A stretch of DNA of 64,000 bases from Tubiluchus corallicola (GCA_030141605.1 JAQGDQ010000624.1:61102-125101); one strand, 5' to 3'. Positions 33,606-44,790 are shown, counted from the stretch's first letter. Notes: generated from the sequence alone by a model not told the origin. Translations and numbers: made by a program.

Positions 33606-33869
33606 GATTACGCTTTCATAATCCTCAGACACAAAAGATACGTTGACCATTCATGCGCTGTTGTTAAGAGCCACTCGACGCCTTTTCAATTACAGAACAT
33701 TCGGGGAGACTTATTTAGCACGAAATGCAACAACTTGGTTTCCTGGATTGATGGGCTTCATTTGAAAGGCAAAGGCAAATTTGCGAAACCATTCATACTC
33801 CAAAATGATGCGCCATTCATCGAAATCCCACTAGATTCGTTCACACTAACCTGTTTGGCTGAGCAGTAG
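33606..33869 (+). CDS. Candidate terminal coding exon
   Basis: Open frame of 87 codons ending in TAG at 33867-33869. The likely exon start is after CGCCTTTTCAATTACAG (33696, 57 codons); another acceptor-like CCTCAG lies upstream. From 33696 about 56% of first positions are purine and 26% G. Readable parts include NIRGDLFSTKCNNLVSWIDG and FILQNDAPFIEIPLDSF. No domain is recognised. It lies just downstream of MITE A4. Confidence 0.37.
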   Translation, partial: DYAFIILRHKRYVDHSCAVVKSHSTPFQLQNIRGDLFSTKCNNLVSWIDGLHLKGKGKFAKPFILQNDAPFIEIPLDSFTLTCLAEQ

Positions 33870-34616
33870 TCCAGGACGAAGGTTTGTAATTATACTGTCA
33901 AATGCAGAAAAGCAGACAACAAAAATTTCAGTCACATTCAACAGTAAACCAGTGGACTAGTGACCAGTTATAAATTCAGAGCAGGTAAACAGGCAGCAAA
34001 TCCATCTAGGTAAATGCACGGTGAATCTAGAAAGTATCATCAGTGTTAGACGACGTAAAATTGTACCAGTTCATTCACAGCAACATCGGTGATCTGGTTA
34101 TCCCGTAAACTAAACATGTATTGACGGTTGTTATCAACACTTGGATACCTACTCGAAAAACTGGTACATTATTAACAAATAGTTGCTACTTTTTTGGCAT
34201 ATTGTTTAACAGACATGCGTAACCATGCTTCATTATTGAATAACTGCACCGCAAAAAATCACAAGTACAAAAATGCATGCTCAAAAGTCCATGCGCAAAC
34301 AAAAAATTCAACTACCAAACTAAATTCTAAGACTCAGCTTTTATAAAGTTAACGGAAATGGATTCTACTGATATATATCTGTATATTATATGGATTTATT
34401 TATGGTGGTGAACCTGGTAAAGATAATGATGGTGATGATGATGATGACGATGACGACAACATTTAAAACCGTTTAAATAAGTGCTTTTTTTACTCTATCA
34501 TAACACCACTGGAGGGTATTTGGTATATCGTGATATAACTTAAAAAAGCGACTGTTATTAGGCCTGAACAAAAATGAAATAAAATCTGGATAACATTGTC
34601 CATATAAATAGCAAAA
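33870..34616. other. No gene recognised
   Basis: Contains a short (GAT)n run at about 34425-34460. Otherwise unremarkable AT-rich DNA. Confidence 0.4.
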
Positions 34617-35268
34617 TTAAAGGAAAACAGGACCCAATCCTAAACTGTAGGTCAAAACAATCTACTCTTTAAAATATTGTCAAAACAATCTACTCTTTAA
34701 AATATTGAAAGGAAATATACTATTTTTAAAGAATGATTTACCTGAAGGAATTATTACCACACAAACGCCATTTCACATTGTGCCACTAATTCTTCGCTGT
34801 TAAATGCATTTCGCCATTCGCTGGTTAGACGGGCACTAGCGCCTGTATTTCGGAAACACATTGCATGAAAAACGGGTACAGCACCTCTCAGTTCAGAGCT
34901 GTTCGTTTGTGATGTAATACACATGTTCGAGACCTCATGTGTGAACTCAGCGGCAAACTTAAAATTTCAATTTTTATCTTAAAATTTCTCGAGTTTTTGT
35001 GTATTACATTAAATGTTATACAGTAGCGCTGCATTTCAATTTTCGCTTTTTGCAAACATGTGCAGCTCGCTCACTGAATGTTTGTGCAGTTGAAAATTGT
35101 GTTCGTTTGTGACGTCATCACTAGGTGGGCTCGCCCGCTGTTAATTAAGGTTTTAACCTATTATTTCATTATCAGAAACTCTTTGGCATTATTATACATG
35201 TTAAAATGTATACTTTTATCGTGCTTCAAAATTGGGCAGGATATGAAAATCGTCCTGATTTGCTTTAA
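34617..35268 (+). mobile_element. MITE family B, copy B3, full length
   Basis: The longest B copy, about 652 bp between TTAA sites: TTAAAGGAAAACAGGACCC at the left, TCCTGATTTGCTTTAA at the right. It has a local 28 bp duplication of the GTCAAAACAATCTACTCTTTAAAATATT block near 34650-34700. It contains GTGACGTCATCAC near 35110. Confidence 0.8.
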
Positions 35269-35650
35269 ATAATCAGGGCGGTGTTCAGGAACAAGATTCA
35301 AATACAATACATCAGACTTGTGGCCTGACTCATTCAGCTGATTCACAAGTGACAGAAAGCTTAGCCATTTCTTAGAAACTTATAAGGACAATCAGGAACA
35401 AGCAACAGCTCAGTAAGGAATCTCGATACAGACTAATCCCAGAGTTCATTTATATGTTAATCGACGCGGTTATAGGTTTATCTTATATATCAACATGTTG
35501 ACAGCCAAAGGCAGATGTTCAATGTAAGATGAAAAGGTCACAAAAAAATCAGGGCACGCACATCTGGTCCACTGTCTAAATGTCCAACAAAAACTGTAGT
35601 AAAAATATTGAGAAATATTAAGCAGTTGTCGAGCTATTCGGAATTTTTCC
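35269..35650. other. No gene recognised
   Basis: Unique-looking spacer between two B copies. The first bases after B3 (ATAATCAGG) match those after B1. Confidence 0.4.
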
Positions 35651-36150
35651 TTAAAGCAAAACCGGACCCTATCTTAAACCGTAGGTCAAAACAATCTACA
35701 CTTTAAAATATGAAAGGAAACATACTATTTTTTTCAAAAATGACTTACGTGAAAGAATTGTTACCACACAAATACAATTTTTCGTTCGCGCCACTAGTTC
35801 TTCGCTGTTACATGTATTTCGCCATTCGCTAGTTAGACGGGCACAAACCCCTGCATTTCGGGAACGCATTGCACAAAACACAGGTGCTGTACCTCCCAGT
35901 TTAGATCTGTTCGTTTGCAAAAGATCTGTTGCTTTTGCAAACACGGGCAACACGCCCGTAGATATTTTTGCTGTTAAAAATTATGATAGTTTGTGATGTC
36001 ATCAATAATTAGGATCGTCCGCCGTTAATTAAGTTTTTAATCTATTATTTAATTATCATAAACGCTATTGCAGTATTAATTGTGTTAAAATGTATATTTT
36101 TATCGTACTAGAAAATGGGGTAGTATATGAAAAATCATTCTGTCTTCCTT
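35651..36150 (+). mobile_element. MITE family B, copy B4
   Basis: Starts TTAAAGCAAAACCGGACCC, runs through the family blocks with a deletion of the central ~130 bp, and ends CATTCTGTCTTCCTT without the final TTAA. It contains GTGATGTCATCAA. Confidence 0.8.
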
Positions 36151-36395
36151 CGTGATTTTTTGAGCTGATTCCAGCGGTGAAAAAAACCTGCAGTACTTTC
36201 TTCTACTTCTGTTTTCAGTTTTGAATTCATCTGAGACGTCATAAACCGGGCTGAAAGCGAAGAAACACCTGTCTATCCGAAGTGAAAATAGAAGGCAGTC
36301 AACTACAAATGTCAGCTCTTTCCAGCCATTAGAGCTTGCAATTTTATTTCAGTGCAGTTACGACAATAGATGTAAATTTTGTGACAGTTTTGTAG

Positions 36396-36836
36396 ACTGT
36401 ACGCCGTCGTTTCTCCGAGTTGCAGAGATTTTCTTTCAAGAACTGGTCGTTAAATGAATTCTCACTCGGTGGAATAAATCAGGGAAATCTTCACACTGTC
36501 AGGGACGTACACTATCACAGACAATTTCAGCAGAACATTTTGAGAATGCAAAAGGAGTTAAAAAGGTTGGTCGAACTGTTCTTTTGTTGCTTTATTTCTC
36601 TTACAGTAAATAGAGGTCTGAAGTCTATTAACTGTGACAGGTGTTGGCTCAGTTCTGTGACAGGAGTTGATGCTATTATCAGCAGTAATTCTGCACCATT
36701 TTGTTTTGACAAAAGCCGCGCGAGCATTAGCATTGCTTTCAGTCTTGTTAGGAAAAATGATTACACTCAGTCTTTCTCTAAAAGCTCACTATTAAACAAT
36801 GAAGCGAAAGCAAAGACTTTAATGCGCTCATTGTAA
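36396..36836 (+). CDS. Candidate coding exon, 146 residues
   Basis: The longest open frame outside simple repeats and MITEs. It opens after GACAGTTTTGTAG (acceptor-like) and ends in TAA at 36834-36836. About 57% of first positions are purine (hand count). It starts TVRRRFSELQRFSFKNWSLN; the second third has a Cys-rich stretch and the end is basic and Ser/Lys-rich. A frame of this length has a roughly 0.3 expectation by chance in a window of this composition. A minus-strand frame also crosses the region. No domain is recognised. Confidence 0.33.
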   Translation, partial: TVRRRFSELQRFSFKNWSLNEFSLGGINQGNLHTVRDVHYHRQFQQNILRMQKELKRLVELFFCCFISLTVNRGLKSINCDRCWLSSVTGVDAIISSNSAPFCFDKSRASISIAFSLVRKNDYTQSFSKSSLLNNEAKAKTLMRSL

Positions 36837-36899
36837 TGCTTTTATAGGAGATAAAATCAGGTATAATTTCGCTACGTCTATTCAGTTACAATAGAAATC

Positions 36900-36937
36900 T
36901 CTCTCCCTATCTCTCTCTCTCTCTCACTCACTCACTT
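36900..36937. repeat. Short (CT)n/(CTCA)n tract
   Basis: CTCTCTCTCCC then CTCACTCACTCAC, adjoining a minus-strand tRNA-like element. Confidence 0.8.
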
Positions 36938-37012
36938 TCGTGAGTGAACGAACCTGGATTTGAACCAGAGACCTTTTACTTACAAAGCAGTGGCGAACGT
37001 CATGACCACCAG
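36938..37012 (-). mobile_element. tRNA-Thr-like SINE head
   Basis: Reverse-complemented, it contains CTGCTTTGTAAGTAAAAGG, close to the anticodon arm of tRNA-Thr(TGT), then CTCTGGTTCAAATCCAG, a perfect B-box in a paired T-arm. The acceptor stem does not close, so it is a SINE head rather than a tRNA gene. Confidence 0.6.
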
Positions 37013-37271
37013 ATCATTGTGCCCAGTGACCATGATCGGTCCAATTTCAATCATCAAAGCTCATCAATCAGTTAAAGGTCAAGGGTTAGTTTGCTCACGC
37101 TAAAGTAATTACCAAATGACTAGACAAATGCTGAATTAATTTAGAAAATGAAATAATCCGTTGGTATTTTCCATCATCTTAATATCAATCCAGATTAGGA
37201 ATGAAACCACAATTATTAAATTTTAAAACAAAACGTGTCTGAAAAAAGGAAATGCGAAAAAATGGGGACAT

Positions 37272-37316
37272 AGGTGGGATTCGAACTAGAGACCAAGTTC
37301 AGAATTCGTTACTAGT
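37272..37316 (-). mobile_element. tRNA-like SINE fragment
   Basis: Reverse-complemented, it contains TGGTCTCTAGTTCGAATCCCACC, a good B-box with the GGTCTC lead-in seen in the 36938 copy. The A-box half is not clear. Confidence 0.5.
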
Positions 37317-37708
37317 TTAACATTAATGTCTATTTGCTTGTGGTAATAAAGATACAGCCCAGGTACCTCGGAGCTGTTATTATTTTGTTTACTTATAACG
37401 CAGTCATGTAAATATCAACAATTAAAGCTGATCAAATTGGCACGTGAGAGAAAACGGGAATGACAGCACTAATGAGCTTGGACCCGGCAATTCGCTTGTT
37501 CATTTCTTATAAAATTAGTGATTTCAACTTTGTATTTTGGCCACCTCAAAAGACAAAACAACATATACAGAATAGCAACTTACAGGAAGAGCAATAAACA
37601 GGGGAAACACAAGAAAGAGACCGAAATGTACGTGGTTGTGTAGCAACACAGAATGGACTGGATGTGAAGCATGAAAAAGCAAGAAAAACAGCTATGGACC
37701 AAAGTGTA

Positions 37709-37997
37709 ATGGCGCGTTCAGAATAGCGAGTAAACTCGCCAAGTAATGCGCGTGTTCAGACTAGAAAGCTAAATTTGCAGCGAGTTACTCTTCGATAATA
37801 AACGCTCACTTCTCTATTCGCTGCGAGAAGTGTCAAGAATAACTCGCCGAGGCGTTCACACTAGACAGTTACTCGCAGCAATTGTCAGAGAGTTTGCAAT
37901 AACTTGCGGACAGTAACTCGCAAAGCAGTTCACACTTGCAAGTTTGCTCTCAGAGAGAAAACTCGTGATAGAAAACGCGCTAGTCTGAACGCGCCAT
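37709..37997. mobile_element. CpG-rich MITE, 289 bp
   Basis: Inverted ends ATGGCGCGTTCAGAATAGCG and (reversed) ATGGCGCGTTCAGACTAGCG match at 19 of 20 positions. The inside is built from ACTCGC/GCGAGT words and phrases such as GTTCACACTAG. The ends and CpG-rich interior resemble hAT-type MITEs, but no 8 bp target duplication is visible. Confidence 0.8.
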
Positions 37998-39609
37998 AAG
38001 GATATGGAAATTTGTCGTTTTTTCCTACCTGTGAAGTGTGCAACAGGCCGAAACAAGAAGAACATTTGTTTAATATTGATAGTACAGGGTGCAAGGGACA
38101 ATTTAATTAATCAGAACCAGATGCAATGTACCCGCGTGAGGGCGTTACTGCGGCACAGCCTCAGTTTCATTTTTCTGACACACCTATAAATGACGTCAGC
38201 TATATATTCAGACTTTAATACCACCTGACACCGAGTTTGATTGCTACAATGCGCATTTATGTTGGCGGCAAACGCACAAACGTTTCTACACAGGTTTCCC
38301 TACAGACTCAGTATCAGGTGCAGGTATTCACGGGAATAATTTCAATTAGAAAATTGTGAAGAAACCCGAAGCTTTGAATTCATAGTAATAAATTAAACAG
38401 CGGTCAGATGAAAAAAGAAATGCGCACAAAACTCGCAGGATTTGTACATACAAGAAAAACGAAATTTTACTAAGTGTGGACTTCTAAAACCACATAAAGT
38501 ACACAATATAAACCTATATAGATAAACTATATTTTAAATTTTGAATTTAAACCTTTACTTCAGAATTTCTTCCATATAAAAACAGGAGTTAAAAACGTAT
38601 AAAATAAATCTATATAAAACCTAAAACTATACACACTAATCCCCATACATTGCTGCTTTAATGGAAGACAGCCAGATCGTCGGTTCCCACATGCTGACAA
38701 TTTGTTCATAATAGTTAGATAGTGCTGCTGATATCCTTACACTGACATTTCTAGAACAGAATCCAGATTGCAAACAGTTTTTTCCAGTGACTTCTTATCT
38801 GTGGAATTCTTAACCAGAAAATTATTTCACAGTTATTTACCATTTTGCACAGTTTAACAAGTACAACAGATGCCTGCTATCACGGCCATACTAGTTACAC
38901 GAGTTCTACTTTCTGAATCTGTGCGTATTCGTGAAATTTCGTATTTGGAAAATTTTACTTTAGCCCGTTAGCTGGGCAACAACTGGGCTTGTTTGCTGGT
39001 GATGTTTAGGGCAGTTTGCATTAAATAATAACAACTTTTCCATCTGTAATAATTAATAGTACATAATATATAAACTTGTTCAGTTATTATGCATAATGTG
39101 TGACATGTCTTTTGCATAATTTAAAAGATCGGCAGATGCAGGGTGTCAAAACAATCTAAAACAACAAAAATTTATTACTGAATCAATTTGCTAACTCAAA
39201 ACTGTTTTTGTTGATGTAACCGTAATCACCATAGTAACGCATGTAAACATTGATCCGCCGTGCAGGCTGTGAGCATTTAATCACTGCAAAACGAGAAATT
39301 GCAAGATTATTTTGTGATACACGAGAAAAATTGGCCACTGTTAAGTTATGGGAGTAGCATATACTATATTAAGTTATACAGGGTGTCATAAAATGATAGT
39401 CCCTATATTTAAAGTTATCGTAAGTAGATATAAACTCACTTTTCAAAACCGCATTTGGCAATTTGGATCAAAACCGTATTTGGATCAGTTTATAAATATG
39501 TATACAAATTCTTTCCACTCCTTAATAAAGAAATTAAAAATCAACATAGATCTTGAAGAAATGAGTCACGACATCATTTCCGTTGAGAAACCAACAACTT
39601 TACACAAAC
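37998..39609. other. No gene recognised
   Basis: AT-rich DNA. A plus frame at 39348-39695 runs into MITE B5 and has no recognisable domain. Confidence 0.4.
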
Positions 39610-40123
39610 TTAAAGGAAGACAGGATGATTTTTCATATACTACCCCATTTTCAAGTATGGTAAAAGTATACATTTTAACGCTAATAATACTGTAAAAGCG
39701 TTTCTGATAATTAAATAATGAATTAAAATCTTAATTGAAGATGGACGAGCCAAACTAGTGATGACATCACAAAATAACAACTGTCAACAGCAAAAGTATT
39801 CCACGAGCGTGTTGCTTTGCGAAAGCGAAAATTGAAGTGCAGTGCTACTGTAAGACATTCAGTGCGTTGTACTAAAACTAGGCAAGTTTTAAAATTAAAA
39901 TTCAAATTTCAAATTTACCACGCCAGTGCCAGTCTAACTAGCGAATGGCGAAATACATGTAACATCGAAGAACTAGTGACGCGAACGTGAAATTGCGTTT
40001 GTGTGGTAATAATTGTTTTACGGAAGTCATTCTTTAAAAGTAGTACAGTATGTTTCCTTTTAACATTTTAAAAAGTAGACTGTTTTGACCTACATTTTAA
40101 GATTGGGTCCGGTTTTGCTTTAA
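39610..40123 (-). mobile_element. MITE family B, copy B5
   Basis: About 514 bp between TTAA sites in reverse orientation: TTAAAGGAAGACAGGATG at the left and GGGTCCGGTTTTGCTTTAA at the right, an imperfect inverted pair. It contains GATGACATCAC. Confidence 0.85.
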
Positions 40124-40217
40124 ATGCTCTTACTCACGTCTTTGTTGGCTCTTATCAATTGCTTTCGGTTTCTTCTGTATAAAGGGAAGGCTGTTGTTGT
40201 TGTTTTGCTATTACTAT

Positions 40218-40219
40218 AC

Positions 40220-40275
<56 letters not shown>

Positions 40276-40282
40276 CCATCAT
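40218..40282. repeat. (ATC)n microsatellite
   Basis: About 20 ATC units with one CAC variant. The His and Ile runs in overlapping frames are artefacts. Confidence 0.95.
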
Positions 40283-40740
40283 CGTTATAAAATATTCAGT
40301 ATGTTCAATTGCAGTCAAGAAGCGCTCACAACATTCTAATAGAGAACAAAGGAAACGAGGAAGAAAACGAGCCTCGCGAGAATGCAAATCAAAGTTGAGA
40401 AACTTTGACTAACGCGCCACAACAGATCTACCACATCACAAGCAGTTATAATCTGAAACGCTTGCACTAAAGTAGAAATTAACAAAGCCTTTAATAGCAA
40501 TCTAGAAAAAGTAAGTAAGCGTTAAGCAAATTGGAATCACTGGTGCTCTGGAAAAGGAGAAACTTGGTGTTTCCGCTGTTACGTAAACTTCCATTTGCCG
40601 TAGTTTTGTAATTCATGCGATACGTTCTCAGCCATCGATTACGCCATTCATGTACCAAAATGACGTCACTGCTCATATGGTTATGTAGAGAAGATTAATA
40701 ATGATATAACGCACGTCTCGACACGCAATTATACATCAAC

Positions 40741-40813
40741 ATACTGTCATCGCTTAGTCAATAATGGCACGAAACGAGTTTCCTTTAACCATACACGCAC
40801 GCACGCACGCACG

Positions 40814-40849
<36 letters not shown>

Positions 40850-40914
40850 TGTGTGTGTGTATACGGTTAAAGGAAACTCGTTATGTGCCATTATTGACTA
40901 AGCGATGTCAGTAC
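40741..40914. mobile_element. Hairpin with (CA)n/(TG)n loop
   Basis: Left arm ATACTGTCATCGCTTAGTCA...TTTCCTTTAACCATACACGC and right arm GTATACGGTTAAAGGAAAC...GCGATGTCAGTAC are inverted copies of about 55 bp with about four mismatches. Between them a CGCA/CA run meets a TG run, so the whole 174 bp can fold. The arm contains AAAGGAAAC, like the MITE termini here. Confidence 0.85.
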
Positions 40915-41114
40915 CCATTTGCCATTAAAATACATGGATAATCATTGAAAAAAGACTTTACAGAGATGATCAATTAGTGTTAATTAATAAAAACTTACAC
41001 TGCTAAAGGGAAATGCGTCAGTGTAATCAAACTACTGTGCAGTAACGAAAAGTAATGACGAATAAAAATAAACGTATTTGCAACTATTCACAAATATTAA
41101 AAATTATGAAATAA

Positions 41115-41465
41115 TTAATATGGCCGTGGATATAGAAGTTCTGAAATAGTATGTATGTTGTCGTAGTGGTGTGATGGTATTTCATATTTGGTTAATATTA
41201 ATGATTTTAACTTCGTTTTAAATGTTGATAGGGACCAGATTTGTTTAACCTGTAATGGGAGAGAATTCCGTAGTAGAATTGCTTGCTTGATTATAGAGTT
41301 GGTTCCGTAGTGGGTATTTGTCCTAATTTATTTAAGATTACTTGTTCAGGAAATGACGACAGGATTTGGAAGAAAGCTAAATCCGTTATTTTGAAATGGT
41401 TTACTGATGTTATTAATGTATTTAAACAGAAGAGCAATTAGTTTTTTGCGGTTTCGGAAAATAAC
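41115..41465 (-). pseudogene. LINE ORF2 C-terminal fragment
   Basis: One minus frame of about 115 codons with two stops contains LLRNSLPLQVKQIWSLSTFK followed by TKLKSLILTKYEIP. This corresponds to the WNSLP...S...FK.KLK segment near the C terminus of CR1/Jockey-type reverse-transcriptase proteins, compare the LINEs at 26.7 kb and 48.7 kb. No RT core is present. Confidence 0.65.
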
Positions 41466-41526
41466 AGCCAAGTCGTCATCGATTGCGCTATTCATATCCT
41501 GATATGACGTCACAAAGCAGTGAAAT

Positions 41527-41998
41527 GAATAGAAATTTTACCTAATGACAACACTTACGATACACAGAGACGACATGTTTTAATAAGCATTTCCACAGTT
41601 TTGTTGTGCGCACGCGCAGTTGCTGTAGGTCAAGGATTAAGCCTACCACAGCAGCGCCTCTTAAGTACAACCGTCACGTGACGCGTGGAAAAGGCAAAGC
41701 CGTATACCGCATCAGTTCAGTAACTTCAGTTGTTTTTGCGTGGACTTTTTAGTCTGTACGTAGAGTGATTTACTAGCAGGATCTTGCTTGGGAACAAGAA
41801 AAAATGAACTAGGTAAGGTTCTAGCTAGCTATTAAAAGCTGCAAGGTGTTCTCATGCGTACATAAATGCGTTGTCTGGTACACTTAACTTTTGACCTTTT
41901 CACGATCATCATCAATCGCTGGAACTGTGAAAAGGCTTACTAAATAGAAATTTTACCTAATGACAATACCTATAATACACAGAGACGACATGTTTTAG
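41527..41998. repeat. 55 bp direct repeats flanking repeat E1
   Basis: ATAGAAATTTTACCTAATGACAA and the following ~32 bp (to CGACATGTTTTA) occur at 41527-41582 and again at 41943-41998, with a few differences, on either side of repeat E1. They are too long for a normal target duplication; a local duplication is likely. Confidence 0.8.
41586..41941 (+). repeat. Dispersed repeat E, copy E1
   Basis: About 356 bp matching 51231-51612, with blocks ACAACCGTCACGTGACG, GTAACTTCAGTTGTTTT, ACTAGCAGGATCTTGCTTGG, GAACAAGAAAAAATGA and CACGATCATCATCAATCGCT. No terminal repeats or ORF are obvious. Confidence 0.8.
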
Positions 41999-42029
41999 AT
42001 ACTTTCTCACGGACATAAACATAACAAAA

Positions 42030-42575
42030 GCACTTAGAGTCTACTTCACTAGATTTTGATTCAAAATAATCTAAGGCCGCTATAAAATATTGAAAATGAA
42101 AATGTTGTTTTTTTAAAAAAATAACTTATATTAATGAAGTATTACAGCTGAAGGCCAATTTCTTTAGATTTTCCTTGTTACACGCTCTCAGCGTGCGTAC
42201 TTAGATGGGTGACAACGTCTGCTTTCTGGAAACGTGTCTGCACGAAAATAGACGCGGTACATAATCAGAAGAATAGATCGGAGTTATGACGTCCCTTTAG
42301 TTAGTGCCTTTTAAGATAGATTCCACACTTGAAATTTTGAGATTAACATTTGTTGAGTTTTTAGTGTCTTGCTGTAAACGTCGCGCAGCAGTGCCGTACT
42401 TCAATTTTCACTCTCAAAAATAGATGCAAAATGATCACAGAAGTTTCTGCTAAAAAAAATTTCCCAATTATGCCGTCACCACAAACTGAGCTCACGGTTA
42501 AGTTTCTAAACTGCGATCTAATCATCAGAAACGGCTTGGTAATAACTAAAGATCAGTACAATATATATTATACTG
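42030..42575 (+). mobile_element. Diverged MITE family B member
   Basis: The layout follows family B (TCAAAATAATCTA..., ATAAAATATTGAAAATGAAAATG, TAACTTA, CACGCTCTCAGCGTGCG, GTGCCGTACTTCAATTTTCA, CAGAAACGGCTTGGTA) but substitutions are frequent, so this is an older subfamily. The ends are not clear. Confidence 0.5.
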
Positions 42576-42595
42576 TATATATTACATCATGTTAC

Positions 42596-42717
42596 GTTAC
42601 GTTACGTTACGTTACGTTACATTACATTATATGTGGTCATGTCATCTCATCTCATCTCATCTCATCTCATATCATATCATATCATGTCATATCATATCAT
42701 ATCATATTATATTATAT
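42596..42717. repeat. Serial pentanucleotide array
   Basis: TTACG repeats, then TCATC repeats, then TCATA and TATTA repeats follow one another with a 5 bp period maintained. Confidence 0.9.
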
Positions 42718-43088
42718 ATAAGTAAGAATATATATTATAAGCCCATAGGCCAAGATGACGTAGAGTCTGAAAAGTCGTCCTTCTCCCTTAACGGGCCATT
42801 TTTCACGTACCGCTGCCTTCTTTGTTATTCAGTCGTTCGTTAATAAGAACATGACGGAGGCGTCTTTTATTTGCCTAGGGTCAATTTGCAAACTACGTAG
42901 TCGTTATTTTCATGCCACAGAACAACAAGTCACGGGTAGCCGCCATCGATCATACTATTTATACCTCGATACGACGTCACCAGAACACATGCTTTTCCAA
43001 GCCTACGTAATATAAGTATAATGAGGAAGAGATTAACGATGTAGCGTATGACACAACGCCATAGTATTTTGGCTAATCAGAAACTTGC

Positions 43089-43544
43089 TTAAAGAAAAAC
43101 AGGATGCTTTTTCATATCATACCTCATTTTGAAATACGACAACAAGTTTACATTTTAACACCTAAATGCCAAAGCGTTTTTGATGATTAGGTTAAAAATT
43201 CGATTAATGGGGGATTTAAATTTAAAGTTTATTTCTGTGCTCACGCGTGAACTCTCGAAAGTGTTTGCTACGTCACAACTGAGCATCTCTGAACTGGGAA
43301 GTACAGCACCTGTTTTTTGTGCGAAGCGTTTCCGATGTGCAGGAGCTAGTGCACGTCTAACTAGGGAATGGCAAAATGCATGTAGCAGCGAAGAACTATC
43401 CAGCGATGCGAAATTACCATTCTGTGGTAATAATTTTTTTGCGTAAGTCATTCTTGAAAAAAATAGTATGTTTCCCTTCATTTTTTTATAGGGTAGAATG
43501 TTTTGAATAATAGTTTTTTGAGATTTGGCCAGGCTTTCCTTTGA
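43089..43544 (-). mobile_element. MITE family B, copy B7
   Basis: Reverse orientation from TTAAAGAAAAACAGGATGC to GGCCAGGCTTTCCTTTG. A 162-codon minus frame (43155-43643) reads through most of it in the sense orientation of family B, including HSLVRRALAPAHRKRFAQKT. Confidence 0.8.
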
Positions 43545-43814
43545 TTGCGCAGTGGTGATGGGATAATGCAGATTTCTAATGTATCTGTCATGAAAACAAA
43601 CCTCACAGAATAAAAAAACAACTTGATATCTAATATTAAACAAACAATTACATCGTCCAGCTGAAGCAGCAGCAATAAGATGCAGAGATCTGAATAATTT
43701 ATTTTAGGATGTGTGTCAACAATAACCTGGCTATCAATTGATTGTATATTATTGATGATATAATTACAAAATATCAAGCCAACTTTTGATTTGTGATTTC
43801 TCAAATTCAGAATT

Positions 43815-44425
43815 CAGCCGTATCCACAAGCCGCATTTTGGTTTGAGGCTCGTTCAAATCGCTACTCATCTGTATGCTATTCTTGTTGCTGTTGTTGTTA
43901 CTCTTGTTCAGGGTACCTTTTGAAAAAGGCTCCGTCTGTTTGCCAGGGATAGCCATGAAACTTTATACGTATATACTAGATCGAATTCTCAGCATCAACT
44001 GGCATAGTCGGATTTTGATCTGCCATCTCCACTCTGGTAGCGATAACAGAAAAAACTCTTAAGGTTACAACGGATTCCATATCCATTAGCACTGTTGGAT
44101 TTTCAATCCGCCATTTCAAATTTAAGATGGCGGCGACAACGAAAAAATCTGATGCTGCGCTAATTTGCAACGGGTCGTCACGAAAGTTCGTTTTTGAACT
44201 TTTTAGAACATTTTCTTGTTGTTTTCTCCAAGAAGTATAATAATATAATTGATTTTTTAACAAAAAAATATAAAACGATAAAGGGAATGACGAAAATACT
44301 ATATTTATATATTAATGAACTATACTACAGTATTATTCTATATTCATGGGAACCTATTAGAACGAATTCTGCATTGACTGATGGATTTCGATCTGCCACA
44401 TTGAATTCAAGATGGCGGCTATAAC
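43815..44425 (-). repeat. ATGGCGGC palindromic repeat (family I), copy
   Basis: Diverged tandem units each contain AAGATGGCGGC preceded by inverted CCGCCAT or TGCCA (for example AATCCGCCATTTCAAATTTA then AGATGGCGGCGACAAC). Reverse-complemented it matches 53050-53480, including AGATGAGTAGCGATTT. ATGGCGGC with an AAG lead resembles the YY1 site. Confidence 0.65.
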
Positions 44426-44514
44426 ATTATTGGATTTAACATTTTTGAATTATTTAAAGCAGTGCGAATGTTGTATTAGAACGGTTTTACAAGAGACGCT
44501 GTCAGTCTTACATA

Positions 44515-44790
44515 ACTATCTAGCTACCTATATATCTACCTATCCATCAGTCTATTAATCTACTTCACTTAGTATCTACCTACTTATGTACCCACCTACC
44601 TACTTACCTTCGACCCACCTACCTGCCTGCCTACCTGTCTCCCGCCTGCCCACCTACTAGATAGGTAGACAGGCAGGTAGGTAAATAAGTTAATATACTA
44701 GATAGGTAGATATTAACAGGCAAGTGGGCAGGCAAGTAGGTTGACCCACGTAGGCAGGTAGCACTAAATAGGTACGGTAATAGGTAAGTG
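44515..44790. repeat. Tetranucleotide palindrome (ACCT/AGGT)n
   Basis: CTAC/CTAT/CCTG tetramers to about 44660 are mirrored by GGTA/GGCA tetramers to about 44790. The junction (GCCCACCTACTAGATAGGTAGAC) lets the two halves fold into a long imperfect hairpin. Confidence 0.85.

Noticed and set aside
36938-37012. Functional tRNA-Thr gene
   Set aside because: Boxes are present but the acceptor stem does not pair and the arm spacing is off; a SINE head fits better.
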